Assembly (NCBI RefSeq): GCF_000186865.1
Contig: NW_008705562.1
Span: forward strand, 578,981-642,980
DNA: 64,000 bases
From: Aureococcus anophagefferens
Lineage: Eukaryota; Sar; Pelagophyceae; Pelagomonadales; Pelagomonadaceae
Direction of reading: 5' to 3'
The notes beneath the pieces are model-generated. The model was not told where the DNA came from, did not search any database, and saw nothing but the letters and a program-made list of their open reading frames with translations. The position numbers and the translations under genes were made by a program. This document shows, piece by piece, positions 51,167-59,382 of this stretch (positions are counted from its first letter, which is position 1; each line of letters starts with the position of its first letter).

Positions 51167-51820
51167 TCATGCACAAACGACGGCAAGTGCTGCCCGCGAG
51201 GGCAGGTCGACCTTCGGCGCGTCGCAGCAGAGGAGCATGCTCGGCGTCGCCGCCGGGGGCTCGGGCGGCGCGGCCTCGACGACGGACGCCTCGGCCTCGG
51301 GGATGTCGGGCTCCTTGTCGCGCGCGACGACCTCGGCGACGGGCGCGACGAGCGGCGCGCCGGGCTCGTCGGTGACGTACTTGCCCGTCTTCAGGTCCAG
51401 CCGCTCCTCGTGGCAGCGGCCGCAGAGGCAGGGCGTGCAGCAGACGGGCACGTTGAAGCACGTGCAGTGGCAGCAGCAGCACTGGCAGCCGTAGTTCGCG
51501 CAGCACTTGGGGCCCTGGCACTTGGGCGCGCACTGGCACTTGGGGACGAGCGACGGCGAGTGGGGGAGCTCGCAGCAGTGCTTCGGGCAGCAGGACACGG
51601 CGCACTTGCAGTCCTTGTACTCCGGCCCGCAGCAGAGCCCGACGTAGCAGCGCGCGCAGTAGCAGCGGCAGAAGATGTCGTAGAGGCGCTCGCAGGGGCA
51701 GTCGAAGCGCAGGAGGCACGTCGTCGGCCCGACGCAGCAGCAGGCGCCGAGCGGGTAGCCCCGCAGCTCCACGGCGTCGCCGGGGTGCAGGTGGTGCGGG
51801 TTGTCCGGGGGGGGCACCAT
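51167..51820 (-). CDS. Extremely Cys-rich, metallothionein-like protein
   Basis: 217 aa, single exon, ATG 51818-51820. About 35 Cys fall in residues 26-140, in CC, CxC and CxxC arrangements (GACCCVGPTTC, FCRCYCARC, YGCQCCCCHCTCF). The tail (140-217) is acidic, Ala/Pro-rich and has few Cys. There is no signal peptide. The density and spacing recall metallothioneins or PLAC8-like Cys-rich proteins, but I cannot assign either. Metal binding is inference. Confidence 0.65.
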   Translation of the reverse strand: MVPPPDNPHHLHPGDAVELRGYPLGACCCVGPTTCLLRFDCPCERLYDIFCRCYCARCYVGLCCGPEYKDCKCAVSCCPKHCCELPHSPSLVPKCQCAPKCQGPKCCANYGCQCCCCHCTCFNVPVCCTPCLCGRCHEERLDLKTGKYVTDEPGAPLVAPVAEVVARDKEPDIPEAEASVVEAAPPEPPAATPSMLLCCDAPKVDLPSRAALAVVCA

Positions 51821-51924
51821 CCCCGGAAGGATGTGGCCAGACGCTGCCCAAAAATCTTCAGCGTTGAAGTCAACCTACGGCGGGGCTGCCGTGAAAAGCT
51901 GCCCTTGGTGCTCATCGATCGACG

Positions 51925-52766
51925 ATGGCCGCGCTCGAAGACCTGCGCGCGGCGAACGCGGAGCTCGCGGCCCGGGTCGCCGCGTACGAGGCGTCGGAGA
52001 AGGAGGAGAAGCGGCGGATCGAGAAAGCCATGGACCGCGCGGAGCAGAAGATCCGCGCCGCCGCCAGCAAGGTCGAGCGCATGGCGAAGAAGCACGAGGA
52101 CGAGGGCCGGGAGCTCGAGGAGAAGCGCGCCGAGGTCGCGCGGCTCTACAAGGACTGCCGCGAGTCGCGCGAGTCGAGCGACAAGTACAAGTTCGAGTGG
52201 GACCGGTCCACCCCAGGGCAGGAAAAGAGTGCGAAATTCCCAACTTCAAAGGCTCCTCTCTCGGCCGTTTTCCACTCGTTTCGGCTGATTTTTGGACGAG
52301 CGATCATCTCTCGGAACGGACTCGAAGCGTGGATGCTTTTTCCGGAACGCGCGCGCGCGGAACACTCACGTTGAAGCGACGTTGAATCTCTCTTGTCCTG
52401 CCCAGGTCCAAGGAGGAGGTCGCGGAGCTCAACGACCGCATCATGCGGCAGCACACGGAGCACCGCATCACGCAGATGACGTCCGAGGACGCGCAGGAGA
52501 AGCAGGCCAAGGCCGAGGCCGAGGTCAAGCGGCTGGCGACGGAGAACGCGGCGCTGAGCGGCGCGGGCGACGAGGTCGTCGTGCACCTCGCGGAGATCCG
52601 CAAGCTGAAGGCCGAGCTCGCGCGCGTCAGGGCGGACCACGCGAGCGACCTCGAGACGGCGCGGGCCGCCCTGCGCGCCGAGGCCGCGAAGCCGGCCTTC
52701 GGCGTCTGCCCGAGCTGCGGCTACGAGCCCGCGAAGCCCGCGAGCCGCTACGACCCGAATTTCTAA
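51925..52766 (+). CDS. Coiled-coil protein with C-terminal CxxC motif
   Basis: Exons 51925-52205 and 52406-52766 give 213 aa. Almost the whole length is heptad-like coiled coil, ending in FGVCPSCGYEPAKP, half of a zinc-ribbon. The introner between the exons restores Trp-Asp-Arg-Ser-Lys-Glu-Glu-Val. The family is unknown; a structural or tethering role is likely. It ends 20 bp from the convergent vasohibin gene. Confidence 0.75.
52206..52405 (+). mobile_element. Introner, subfamily B, as a GT-AG intron
   Basis: Element about 52214-52405 with ends CAGGGCAGGAAAAGAG and CTCTTGTCCTGCCCAG. The target copies GTCCACCC and GTCCAAGG share their first five bases, so one side has changed. The interior is nearly identical to the copies at 39013, 42947 and 60420. 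Confidence 0.88.
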
Positions 52767-52786
52767 AAAGGAAAGAAAAAAGGGCT

Positions 52787-54080
52787 CTAGACGTCCTCGG
52801 CGTCGCTGTCGCTCGTGTCCGACGCGGCGTCGCCGGGCTCCGGCTCCGGCTCCGTCTCCGCGTCCGTCTCGACGGCGTCCGCCTCCGCCTCGTCGGCCTC
52901 GGGCGCCGCGGCCGCGGCCGCGGGCGCGGGCGACGGCGCGGCGGGCGTCGCCGCCGCGCCGGGGCTCGCCGCGGCCTTCTTCGGCCGGTGCCGCCGCCGC
53001 GTCGTCCGAGGCGCCGACGCCGCCGCCGGGAGCGACGCCTTGCGCGCGACGCGGCTCGGCGACAGGTACGAGCCCGGCGCGGCCGCGGCCGCGGCGCCGG
53101 GCTCGGGCGCCGCGTCCGGCGCGCCCCTGCCGAAGGGGTCCGGGAGCTTGCCCGTGCGCGCGTGGTAGTCCTTGATCCAGCCGCTGTCCTTGACGTAGCG
53201 GTCCAGCGCGCCGGCCGCGTCGGCCCAGGGCTTGCCCTCGTCGAGCCGCAGCTTCAGGACGCGCCACTTCACGGGCTCCATGGAGTGGACGGAGCAGGGC
53301 AGGGGCAGGCCCACGTAGACCTTGACGAGCTCGTGGCCGCACGACTCGTAGCTCCGCCGGTAGTCGTCGACGAGCGCCGCGAGCGACTCGTGCCGCACCT
53401 CCTTGCCCTGGAGCGTCTTCCGCCGCGAGATGCCCAGCGCGCCCCACCTGTCGTCCTTGGCCTCGCGGATCGCCAGCACGATGTGGCGGTACGCGTTGCC
53501 GTCGCACTTCGACTTGAACGACAGCGGGAAGCGGCAGAGGTCCGGCGCCTCGGACGTGAGCAGGATCGCCAGGAACACGGCCTCCACGCACTGGATCGGG
53601 AGCGCCTCGCGCATGATCTCCTTGGCCGTCGTCGTGACGTGCTTCAGGCCCCGGTCGCGCTTCATGACGTAGTAGCCTGGGCGGCGAAAGGATGAGCGAC
53701 GCCCGACTTCGCGGGCTTTTTCGCGATCTCGGTCATGTTCCGCGCGTTTCGGCCGATGAGTGGACGAGCGATCATCTCTCGAAGCGCCCTCGAAGCGTCC
53801 ATTCTTTCTCTGGGGAGCGCGCGCGCGGAACGGTCCCGTCGAAGCTCCGTCGAATCGCCCGTTCGCGGCCCCGGGAGTCGCCCACGCCCGTGTGGTTGTA
53901 CTCGAAGGCCGCGATGTAGCGCGTGATGGCGTGCAGCTTCTGCTTCGCGCTCATCTGGCTCGACAGGGCCGGCCGCCGCGGGACGGGCGGCGCGTGGAGC
54001 GTCGGCGTCGTCTTGATGGCGTCGATGCGCGCCTGCGTCGCGTCGTCGACGTCGCGGTGCGTGCGGTGCGTCTTGACCAT
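52787..54080 (-). CDS. Vasohibin-like tubulin carboxypeptidase
   Basis: Exons 54080-53888 and 53676-52787 give 360 aa. The vasohibin core is clear: FEYNHTG (across the intron), AKEIMREALPIQCVEAVFLAI with the catalytic Cys, YRHIVLAI with the catalytic His, and WGALGISRR with the Ser/backbone partner. The regions before (SSQMSAKQKLHAITRYIAA) and after (VDDYRRSYESCGHELVKVYVGLP) also fit. Vasohibins remove the C-terminal Tyr of alpha-tubulin, usually with a small SVBP partner (not found here). The C-terminal 120 residues are low-complexity and acidic. Confidence 0.88.
53677..53887 (-). mobile_element. Diverged introner, subfamily B, as a GC-AG intron
   Basis: The plus strand shows the subfamily B core (CGCGCGTTTCGGCCGATGAG, GGACGAGCGATCATCTCTC), so the element is antisense to its gene. 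The left end CTGGGCGGCGAAAGG is recognisable, but the target duplication is eroded to the shared GC. Splicing gives His-Thr-Gly-Tyr-Tyr-Val, which fits vasohibin. Confidence 0.75.
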
Positions 54081-54319
54081 GGTCGACGCGTCGAGCCGAG
54101 CGGCGAGCGGAGCCGAGCGCGGGCTGCGGACGGCGCTGTTTCGTGCCGCTGCGCTCCGGGCAGCACGTCGGGGCAGCCTAGCTAGCGCACATCGATCGTG
54201 CCGCGACAACGACTCCCGTGACCGGGTTGTTGCCCTGCAACGTGAAGCCTATGAAACCCGATGATTGAACACGGCTTCCTCGCTCCGCCGTAGCCGCCTC
54301 TTGCCGTCGCGCCTTCGCG

Positions 54320-55003
54320 ATGCGCCGCGCCGCCCGCGCCGCCGTGGGCCTGCTCGCCCTGCCTCGGCTGGCCGCCTTCGGCGTCGCGCGGCGCGGGGCG
54401 GCGCGGCGCGTGGCGACGGCGTCGACGCCGGGCGACGTGGGCACCTTCATCCCCGCCGCGCGCGAGAACTTCTCGCCGCCGACGCCCGAGGAGCTGACGC
54501 CGCGGAGCGAGGCCATGCTCGCGCGCGCGGCGAGGTGCCGCGACGCCTTCCCGCACCGCTTCGTGGCGCCCGCGGAGGCCGCGGAGATGATGCGCGTCGG
54601 CGCGACTCTGTGCGACGTCCGCACGGAGCAGCAGGTCCTCGACCACGAGGTCGGCGGCGCGCCGGGCCGCGTCGCCGTCGACTCGCGGCGCCTCGCCCTC
54701 GACAACATGGTCATCGCCGGCGGCCCGCCGCCCATGCTCGGCGGCGGCGGCCGCAAGGTCGTCGCCGTCTGCACGGCCGGCCCGAAGTCGGCGATCGCCG
54801 TCGAGTTCCTGCTCGAGTTCGGCATCGACGCCTACGCCGTCGACGGCGGCCTCGCCGGCTGGCACGCCGCGGGCCTGCCCGTCGCCGGCCTGCTCGACGA
54901 CGACGACGACGACGACGACGACTTCGAGTGGGGCTTCGGCGACGACGAGGACCCGTCGGAGACCGTCGAGCTCACCGTGCGGAAGTCCGAGGTCCCCCGC
55001 TAG
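54320..55003 (+). CDS. Rhodanese-domain protein with presequence
   Basis: 227 aa. An N-terminal presequence of about 35 residues, hydrophobic and Arg/Ala-rich, suggests organelle targeting. The rhodanese fold follows: ATLCDVRTEQQ, the active-site loop VAVCTAGPKSAIAVEFL (Cys at the catalytic position), and AVDGGLAGWHAAGLP. Rhodaneses transfer sulfane sulfur. The C-terminus has a run of nine Asp. The stop overlaps the convergent gene's stop. Confidence 0.85.
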   Translation: MRRAARAAVGLLALPRLAAFGVARRGAARRVATASTPGDVGTFIPAARENFSPPTPEELTPRSEAMLARAARCRDAFPHRFVAPAEAAEMMRVGATLCDVRTEQQVLDHEVGGAPGRVAVDSRRLALDNMVIAGGPPPMLGGGGRKVVAVCTAGPKSAIAVEFLLEFGIDAYAVDGGLAGWHAAGLPVAGLLDDDDDDDDDFEWGFGDDEDPSETVELTVRKSEVPR

Positions 55004-56034
55004 AACGCCTCCTTCCACCCGTTCTTCTTGGCGATGGCGTACCGGTAGGCCCAGTTCTTGCAGCCGTACTCGTCGACGCACGGGTTCCCGTAGACGCAGG
55101 AGCACGTCTCCGGGATGCCCGCCTCGGCGTACTCGGACCGCTGCCGCTCCTCCTTGACCTCCGCGCAGAAGACGCGCCGCGTCTTCTGCTGGTATTTCTT
55201 GAACTCGTCGTCGTTCTCCTGGATGTAGGCGTAGTACGCCGTCGTCGTCTCGAGGCCCCGGTACGTCTGCTTCGGGTCCTCCTCGACGTAGTAGAACGCG
55301 TCGATGCCCTCGTCGAGGAATGTCATCTTCTCCTGGGGCGAGATGGGGCTGAGGAAGATCTGGCATTTCGGCATCACGTCGCTCAGGCAATACAAGTCGT
55401 CGACGGCCGCCGCGGTCGTGCTGCCGTCCACGATGTCGAACTCCTCCGCGTACATCTCGTAGCGGATCACGACTTTGCCGTTGCCCAGCTCCTTGCGTCG
55501 CCGCGCCTCCTCTTCCTCCGCGGCTTTCCGCGCGGCCTCCTCCTCGGCGGCTTTTCGCGCGGCCGCTTCCTCGGCGGCGGCCTCCTCCTCGGCCTTCTTC
55601 GCGGCCGCGAGCTCCGCCTCGCTCGGGCCCTTGGGCACCGCCTTGCCGCCGGCCGCCTTGCCGCCGGCCGCCTTCGCCGCTTTGCCCTTGGCGGCGGCGG
55701 CGGTCAGGAACGTGACCTTGAAGGGCTTGCCGCTCTTGCGCGCCGCGGCCAGCGCGTCGTTGATCTCCGCGGACGTGTTCACCGCCGCGCCGTCGACGTC
55801 GTAGCAGCGCCAGCCCACGGCGACCTTGCTCTTCTCCGCGAGGCCGCCGGCGTTGACCTTGGACACGCAGCCCGCCTTGCTGAAGGACAGGCCGGCCTTG
55901 CTGCCCTTGGGCACCGAGAGCACGACGACGCGCAGCGCGCCGCCCTGCGCGATGGAGTCGTAGAGCGCCGCGTCGAAGCGGCCCTTCGCCAGCTTCTCGG
56001 CCTGCGCCTGGTCGATGGAGGCCGAGGCGCCCAT
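55000..56034 (-). CDS. PDZ-like protein with charged linker
   Basis: 344 aa from ATG 56032-56034. The N-terminus MGASASID could be myristoylated. Residues about 25-105 look PDZ-like (LRVVVLSVPKGSKAGLSF, VNAGGLAEKSKVAVGWRCYDVDG). A Lys/Ala/Glu-rich helical region (about 125-185) joins a C-terminal domain of about 160 residues (VVIRYEMYAEEFDIVDGST, TAYYAYIQENDDEFKKYQ) with a CSCVYG..CVDEYGC cluster. I do not recognise the C-terminal domain. Confidence 0.6.
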   Translation of the reverse strand: MGASASIDQAQAEKLAKGRFDAALYDSIAQGGALRVVVLSVPKGSKAGLSFSKAGCVSKVNAGGLAEKSKVAVGWRCYDVDGAAVNTSAEINDALAAARKSGKPFKVTFLTAAAAKGKAAKAAGGKAAGGKAVPKGPSEAELAAAKKAEEEAAAEEAAARKAAEEEAARKAAEEEEARRRKELGNGKVVIRYEMYAEEFDIVDGSTTAAAVDDLYCLSDVMPKCQIFLSPISPQEKMTFLDEGIDAFYYVEEDPKQTYRGLETTTAYYAYIQENDDEFKKYQQKTRRVFCAEVKEERQRSEYAEAGIPETCSCVYGNPCVDEYGCKNWAYRYAIAKKNGWKEAF

Positions 56035-56169
56035 GCTTGCTCGCAATACATGTCGATAGTGAAGCCGTGTCGAAACCGCATTGCCATTGCATTTTGCGAT
56101 AGGTCGCACGGCCTCCGCCGGATCGCGTCGAGGGGATCGCACGCCGCCGGCCGCGGCGCGCGCCCGAGC

Positions 56170-56646
56170 ATGAGCGACGCGAAGCCCGGCGTCATCTACC
56201 TCGCGCGGCTGCCGCCGCACGTGCGGCCGGGCAAGGTGCGGCGCCTCCTCGAGCAGCACGGCGAGATCACGAAGCTCTTCCTCGAGGCCGAGGAGCAGAG
56301 CGCGGCGTCGAAGCGGAAGAAGCGCGGCAAGCGCTTCGTCGAGGGCTGGGTCGAGTACGCCGACAAGAAGGTCGCGAAGCGCGTCGCCGCGTCGCTGAAC
56401 ACGACGCCGATGGGCGACGGCCGCCACGCCGAGGACCTGTGGGCGATCAAGTACCTCCGGGGCTTCGAGTGGAAGCACCTCACGGAGAAGAAGGCCTACG
56501 ACGCGCGCGTCCGCGACGAGAAGCTCCGCGTCGAGTTCTCCGCCTCCCAAAAAGCGAACGCGGAGTTCGCCGCGCTCGTCGACCGGCGCGACGCCGCCGC
56601 CGCCATCAAGAAGCGCAAGCGCGCACGGGACGACGCTAACGGCTAA
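56170..56646 (+). CDS. ESF2 / ABT1 pre-rRNA processing factor
   Basis: 158 aa, compact RRM of the ESF2/ABT1 family: GVIYLARLPPHVRPGKVRRLLEQHGEITKLFL, then EGWVEYADKKVAKRVAASLN and the signature DLWAIKYLRGFEWKHLTEKKAY. These proteins act in small-subunit processome assembly in the nucleolus. The basic C-terminus (KKRKRARDD) suits nuclear import. Its stop region overlaps the next convergent gene by 11 bp. Confidence 0.92.
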   Translation: MSDAKPGVIYLARLPPHVRPGKVRRLLEQHGEITKLFLEAEEQSAASKRKKRGKRFVEGWVEYADKKVAKRVAASLNTTPMGDGRHAEDLWAIKYLRGFEWKHLTEKKAYDARVRDEKLRVEFSASQKANAEFAALVDRRDAAAAIKKRKRARDDANG

Positions 56647-57808
56647 GCCGCGCCAGCGCCCAGTCGATCTGGGCCGGGAGCGCGTCCGCGCAGTACTCGT
56701 GGAACGCCCAGGCGACGTGGAGCGCCTTCGCGAGCGAGCTGCGGCCCGCCCTCAGGGGCAGGCATTTCGCGGCGACGCAGTACCGACCCTCGTCGCTCCG
56801 GCCCGTCGCGTCCGCGGCCGCGAGGACTTTTCGCCAGTCGCTCCGCGTCGGGTCCTTCGCGAGGAAGCCGCGTTCGTCGAGGTGGCCCGCGGCGCCGAGG
56901 GCCGCGACGGCGCCCTCGAGGGCCGCGGGCGCGACGCCGAGTCGGTCGCCGAGGTACGCCGCGTCGACGGCCCGCGGCGCGCACTCGGCGAAGGGCGCGC
57001 GGCGGTCCGGAGGGAACGCGTCGAAGAACGCGCGCGCGCGCTCGTGGCCGCGCGCGTCGCGGGGCATGCTCGTCAGGGCCAGCAGGTGGTGTCCCCCGGC
57101 CTTGTGCCCCGGCGCGACCTGGCTGAAGGCCGCGGCCGCGACGCCCGCGGCGCCCAGGACCTCCGCGAACCAGCCGCCCGACGACGCGCCGAAGGCGACG
57201 ACGGCCGCGCCGTCGGGCGCGCCCGCGCGGCCGCGCCACGCGGCGACGACCGCGCGCGCGGCCGCGGCGTCGCCGTCGGCCCAGCACCCGGACCGCCGGT
57301 CCCGCGACGACAGCGCCGCGACGTCGAAGCCGGCGTCGGAGAAGGCGTCCGCGACGCGCGCCTCCTCGCAGAGCCCGACGCACGCCGGGCAGGCCGGTCC
57401 CGGCGCGAAGAAGTCGTAGGCGCTGTGCGTGCAGGCGTGGAGCAGCAGCGCGAGCCGCGTCGCGCCGCCGGCCGCGGAGCGCCAGACGACGTCGACGTCG
57501 ACGTCGCCGGCGCGCAGCTTTTCCGCGACGGGCCCGGGGAGGCGCGGCGCGGGCGCCGGCGGCGCGGGTACGGGCGTCGCGGCTGCCACGCGCGGCGCGG
57601 TGGCTGCTACGTGCGGCGTCGCGGCTGCCACGTGCGGCGCGGTGGCTGCCACTCGCGGCGCCGTGGCTGCCACGTGCAGCGCGGTGGCTGCTACGTGCGG
57701 CGTGGTGGGCTTCGGCTGCGAGGCGACCAGCGCCAACGCCGTGAGAACGACGACCGCCGCCGCCCAGGCGCGCCGCCGCCGCCGCCGGAGCGCGGCCTCG
57801 GCGCCCAT
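56636..57808 (-). CDS. Alpha/beta-hydrolase-like protein with repeat-rich stalk
   Basis: 390 aa. A signal anchor (AWAAAVVVLTALALVA) is followed by about six HVAATAP-type heptads. The globular part has a possible nucleophile elbow FGASSGGWF, an upstream ALLLHACTHSAYDFF strand and a C-terminal LAKALHVAWAFHEYCA. Cys clusters (ACPACVGLC) suggest a secreted, disulfide-containing enzyme. A lipase or esterase role is plausible; the substrate is unknown. Confidence 0.65.
   Translation of the reverse strand: MGAEAALRRRRRRAWAAAVVVLTALALVASQPKPTTPHVAATALHVAATAPRVAATAPHVAAATPHVAATAPRVAAATPVPAPPAPAPRLPGPVAEKLRAGDVDVDVVWRSAAGGATRLALLLHACTHSAYDFFAPGPACPACVGLCEEARVADAFSDAGFDVAALSSRDRRSGCWADGDAAAARAVVAAWRGRAGAPDGAAVVAFGASSGGWFAEVLGAAGVAAAAFSQVAPGHKAGGHHLLALTSMPRDARGHERARAFFDAFPPDRRAPFAECAPRAVDAAYLGDRLGVAPAALEGAVAALGAAGHLDERGFLAKDPTRSDWRKVLAAADATGRSDEGRYCVAAKCLPLRAGRSSLAKALHVAWAFHEYCADALPAQIDWALARLSR
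57575..57715. repeat. 21-bp coding minisatellite
   Basis: About six copies of a 21-bp unit containing GTGGCTGC(T/C)ACGTGCGGCG encode HVAATAP/RVAATAP heptads in the hydrolase stalk. Confidence 0.85.
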
Positions 57809-58203
57809 CGTTACAATCGGCTAAATGCCGTGTGGCATCATCATCACGGCTCCACGCCCTCTATCGGCTCACCATTGAATCTGAAGCGCAGAGCCCATTG
57901 CCACAAGCGTTTTGGTTGTTGAAGGCTTAATTGAATTTCAAGCGTTTCATGTTGGCTTCTCTCGACGGCCGCTCGAAGCGCTGCCAGCGCTCGTCGAGGT
58001 CGGCGGCCCGCCTGGGCGTCGCGCTCGACGCCGAGGCCGCGGTCGAGCCGGTCGGCGTCGAAGCGCGAGCCGCCGTCAGCCGTCGAGAGGCGCCGCTTCG
58101 GCGAAGGAGCCCGCTGCGGGCAGCCCAGGTCGAGGGCTGCCCCGACCCGAGCTGCTGCACGTACTTGCGCACAGTCCCGCGAGCGTGAGGTTCAGCGCCG
58201 ACC
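57809..58203. promoter_or_regulatory. Bidirectional upstream region
   Basis: 395 bp between divergent starts, with a relatively AT-rich stretch at 57830-57960. No gene is seen. Confidence 0.5.
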
Positions 58204-59382
58204 ATGCCCAAGCTCGTCGTCAAGGTCGACCACACGAAGACGAAAAAGAAGATCCAGAAGGAGAACAAGATCCTCGTCAAGGAGAAGAACGAGGACCGGC
58301 ACGTCGGCTTCAAAGCCTACGGCGACGACGGCGAGACCGGCGGCACGAAGCTCGGCAAGAACGGCATCGTCGAGTGGAGGGCGGACACGAAGCAGGAGGC
58401 CGCTAAGAAGCAGCAGGCGAAGGAGAAGAAGATCTACGACGCGGACCACAAGGGCAAGGAGCACGCCGGCGACAACAAGTTCATCCAGAACTTCGACAAG
58501 AACGCGTCCAAGGGCCTGCGGACGATCCAGGTCGGCGCGAAGAGCCCGAACGAGGCGCCGGACCACGACGCCGAGGGCGCCGCGCTCGCGGCCAAGGCCG
58601 ACGCCATCGCCGACCGCCACCACGCGGAGGACGCGCGCATGAAGGCGGAACGCGAGGCCGCCAAGGCGCAGCGGGAGGCCGACGCGCTGGCGGACAAGAA
58701 GCGCATCACGTTCCGGCGGTCCATGAACATGCGCCACGGGTCCGTGCGCTGGAAGCGCATGACGGCCGTCGTCGGCCACAAGGGGAGCACGGACGTCAAG
58801 ACGCGGGACACGCTGCTCCTCCACTTCCAGAAGATCGGCAAGGGCAAGACGAAGCTCACGCGCAAGGACATCGGCAAGTTCTTCCACGCGCTCAACGGCG
58901 TCCAGCCGCCCTTCGACGCGCTGGAATACCTGCGCGCGGACACGGAGGGCGTCACGCGCGAGAACATGCGCGAGAAGGTCGACGACTACAACACGTACAT
59001 GAAGTCGCGCCGGGACGTCCGCGCGCGCCAGAAGCAGTTCATCGCCCAGTTCGAGCGCTACTACAAGGGCACGGACGCGGGCGACGCGCGGCGCTACCAC
59101 GAGCGCGACGTCTACAAGATGGTCGCCGAGCTCTGCGGCGAGGAGCACCCGGACGAGTGGGCCATGATCTACGCGTTCCGCGACGTCGGCGGCTACGAGC
59201 TGGACTGCGTCAAGCACCGCCACCTCCGCGTCAACGACGCGGCCCAGTTCCTCGAGGCCTACACGGAGCGGCGCAAGTTCCAGGAGCGGGAGAAGGCGAA
59301 GCGGCGGGGGCCCATCGGCCACACCTACGCCTGCATCATGGGCCTCTTTGGGCCCAAGGACAAGGCTAAGTATCTCCTGTAG
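58204..59382 (+). CDS. Uncharacterised basic 392-aa protein
   Basis: Single exon. The N-terminal third is Lys-rich (TKTKKKIQKENKILVKEKNED), the middle is a charged helix (ARMKAEREAAKAQREADALADKK), and the C-terminal half is helical with EF-hand-like spacing (TRKDIGKFFHALNG..PPFDALEYL) but no canonical Ca2+ loop. There is no signal peptide or membrane segment. The family is unknown. Its last 17 bp overlap the 3' end of the convergent gene. Confidence 0.6.
   Translation: MPKLVVKVDHTKTKKKIQKENKILVKEKNEDRHVGFKAYGDDGETGGTKLGKNGIVEWRADTKQEAAKKQQAKEKKIYDADHKGKEHAGDNKFIQNFDKNASKGLRTIQVGAKSPNEAPDHDAEGAALAAKADAIADRHHAEDARMKAEREAAKAQREADALADKKRITFRRSMNMRHGSVRWKRMTAVVGHKGSTDVKTRDTLLLHFQKIGKGKTKLTRKDIGKFFHALNGVQPPFDALEYLRADTEGVTRENMREKVDDYNTYMKSRRDVRARQKQFIAQFERYYKGTDAGDARRYHERDVYKMVAELCGEEHPDEWAMIYAFRDVGGYELDCVKHRHLRVNDAAQFLEAYTERRKFQEREKAKRRGPIGHTYACIMGLFGPKDKAKYLL

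Noticed and set aside
54265..56646. 793-codon plus-strand frame spanning rhodanese, PDZ-like and ESF2 genes
   Set aside because: It runs across three well-supported genes on both strands and has shadow composition.
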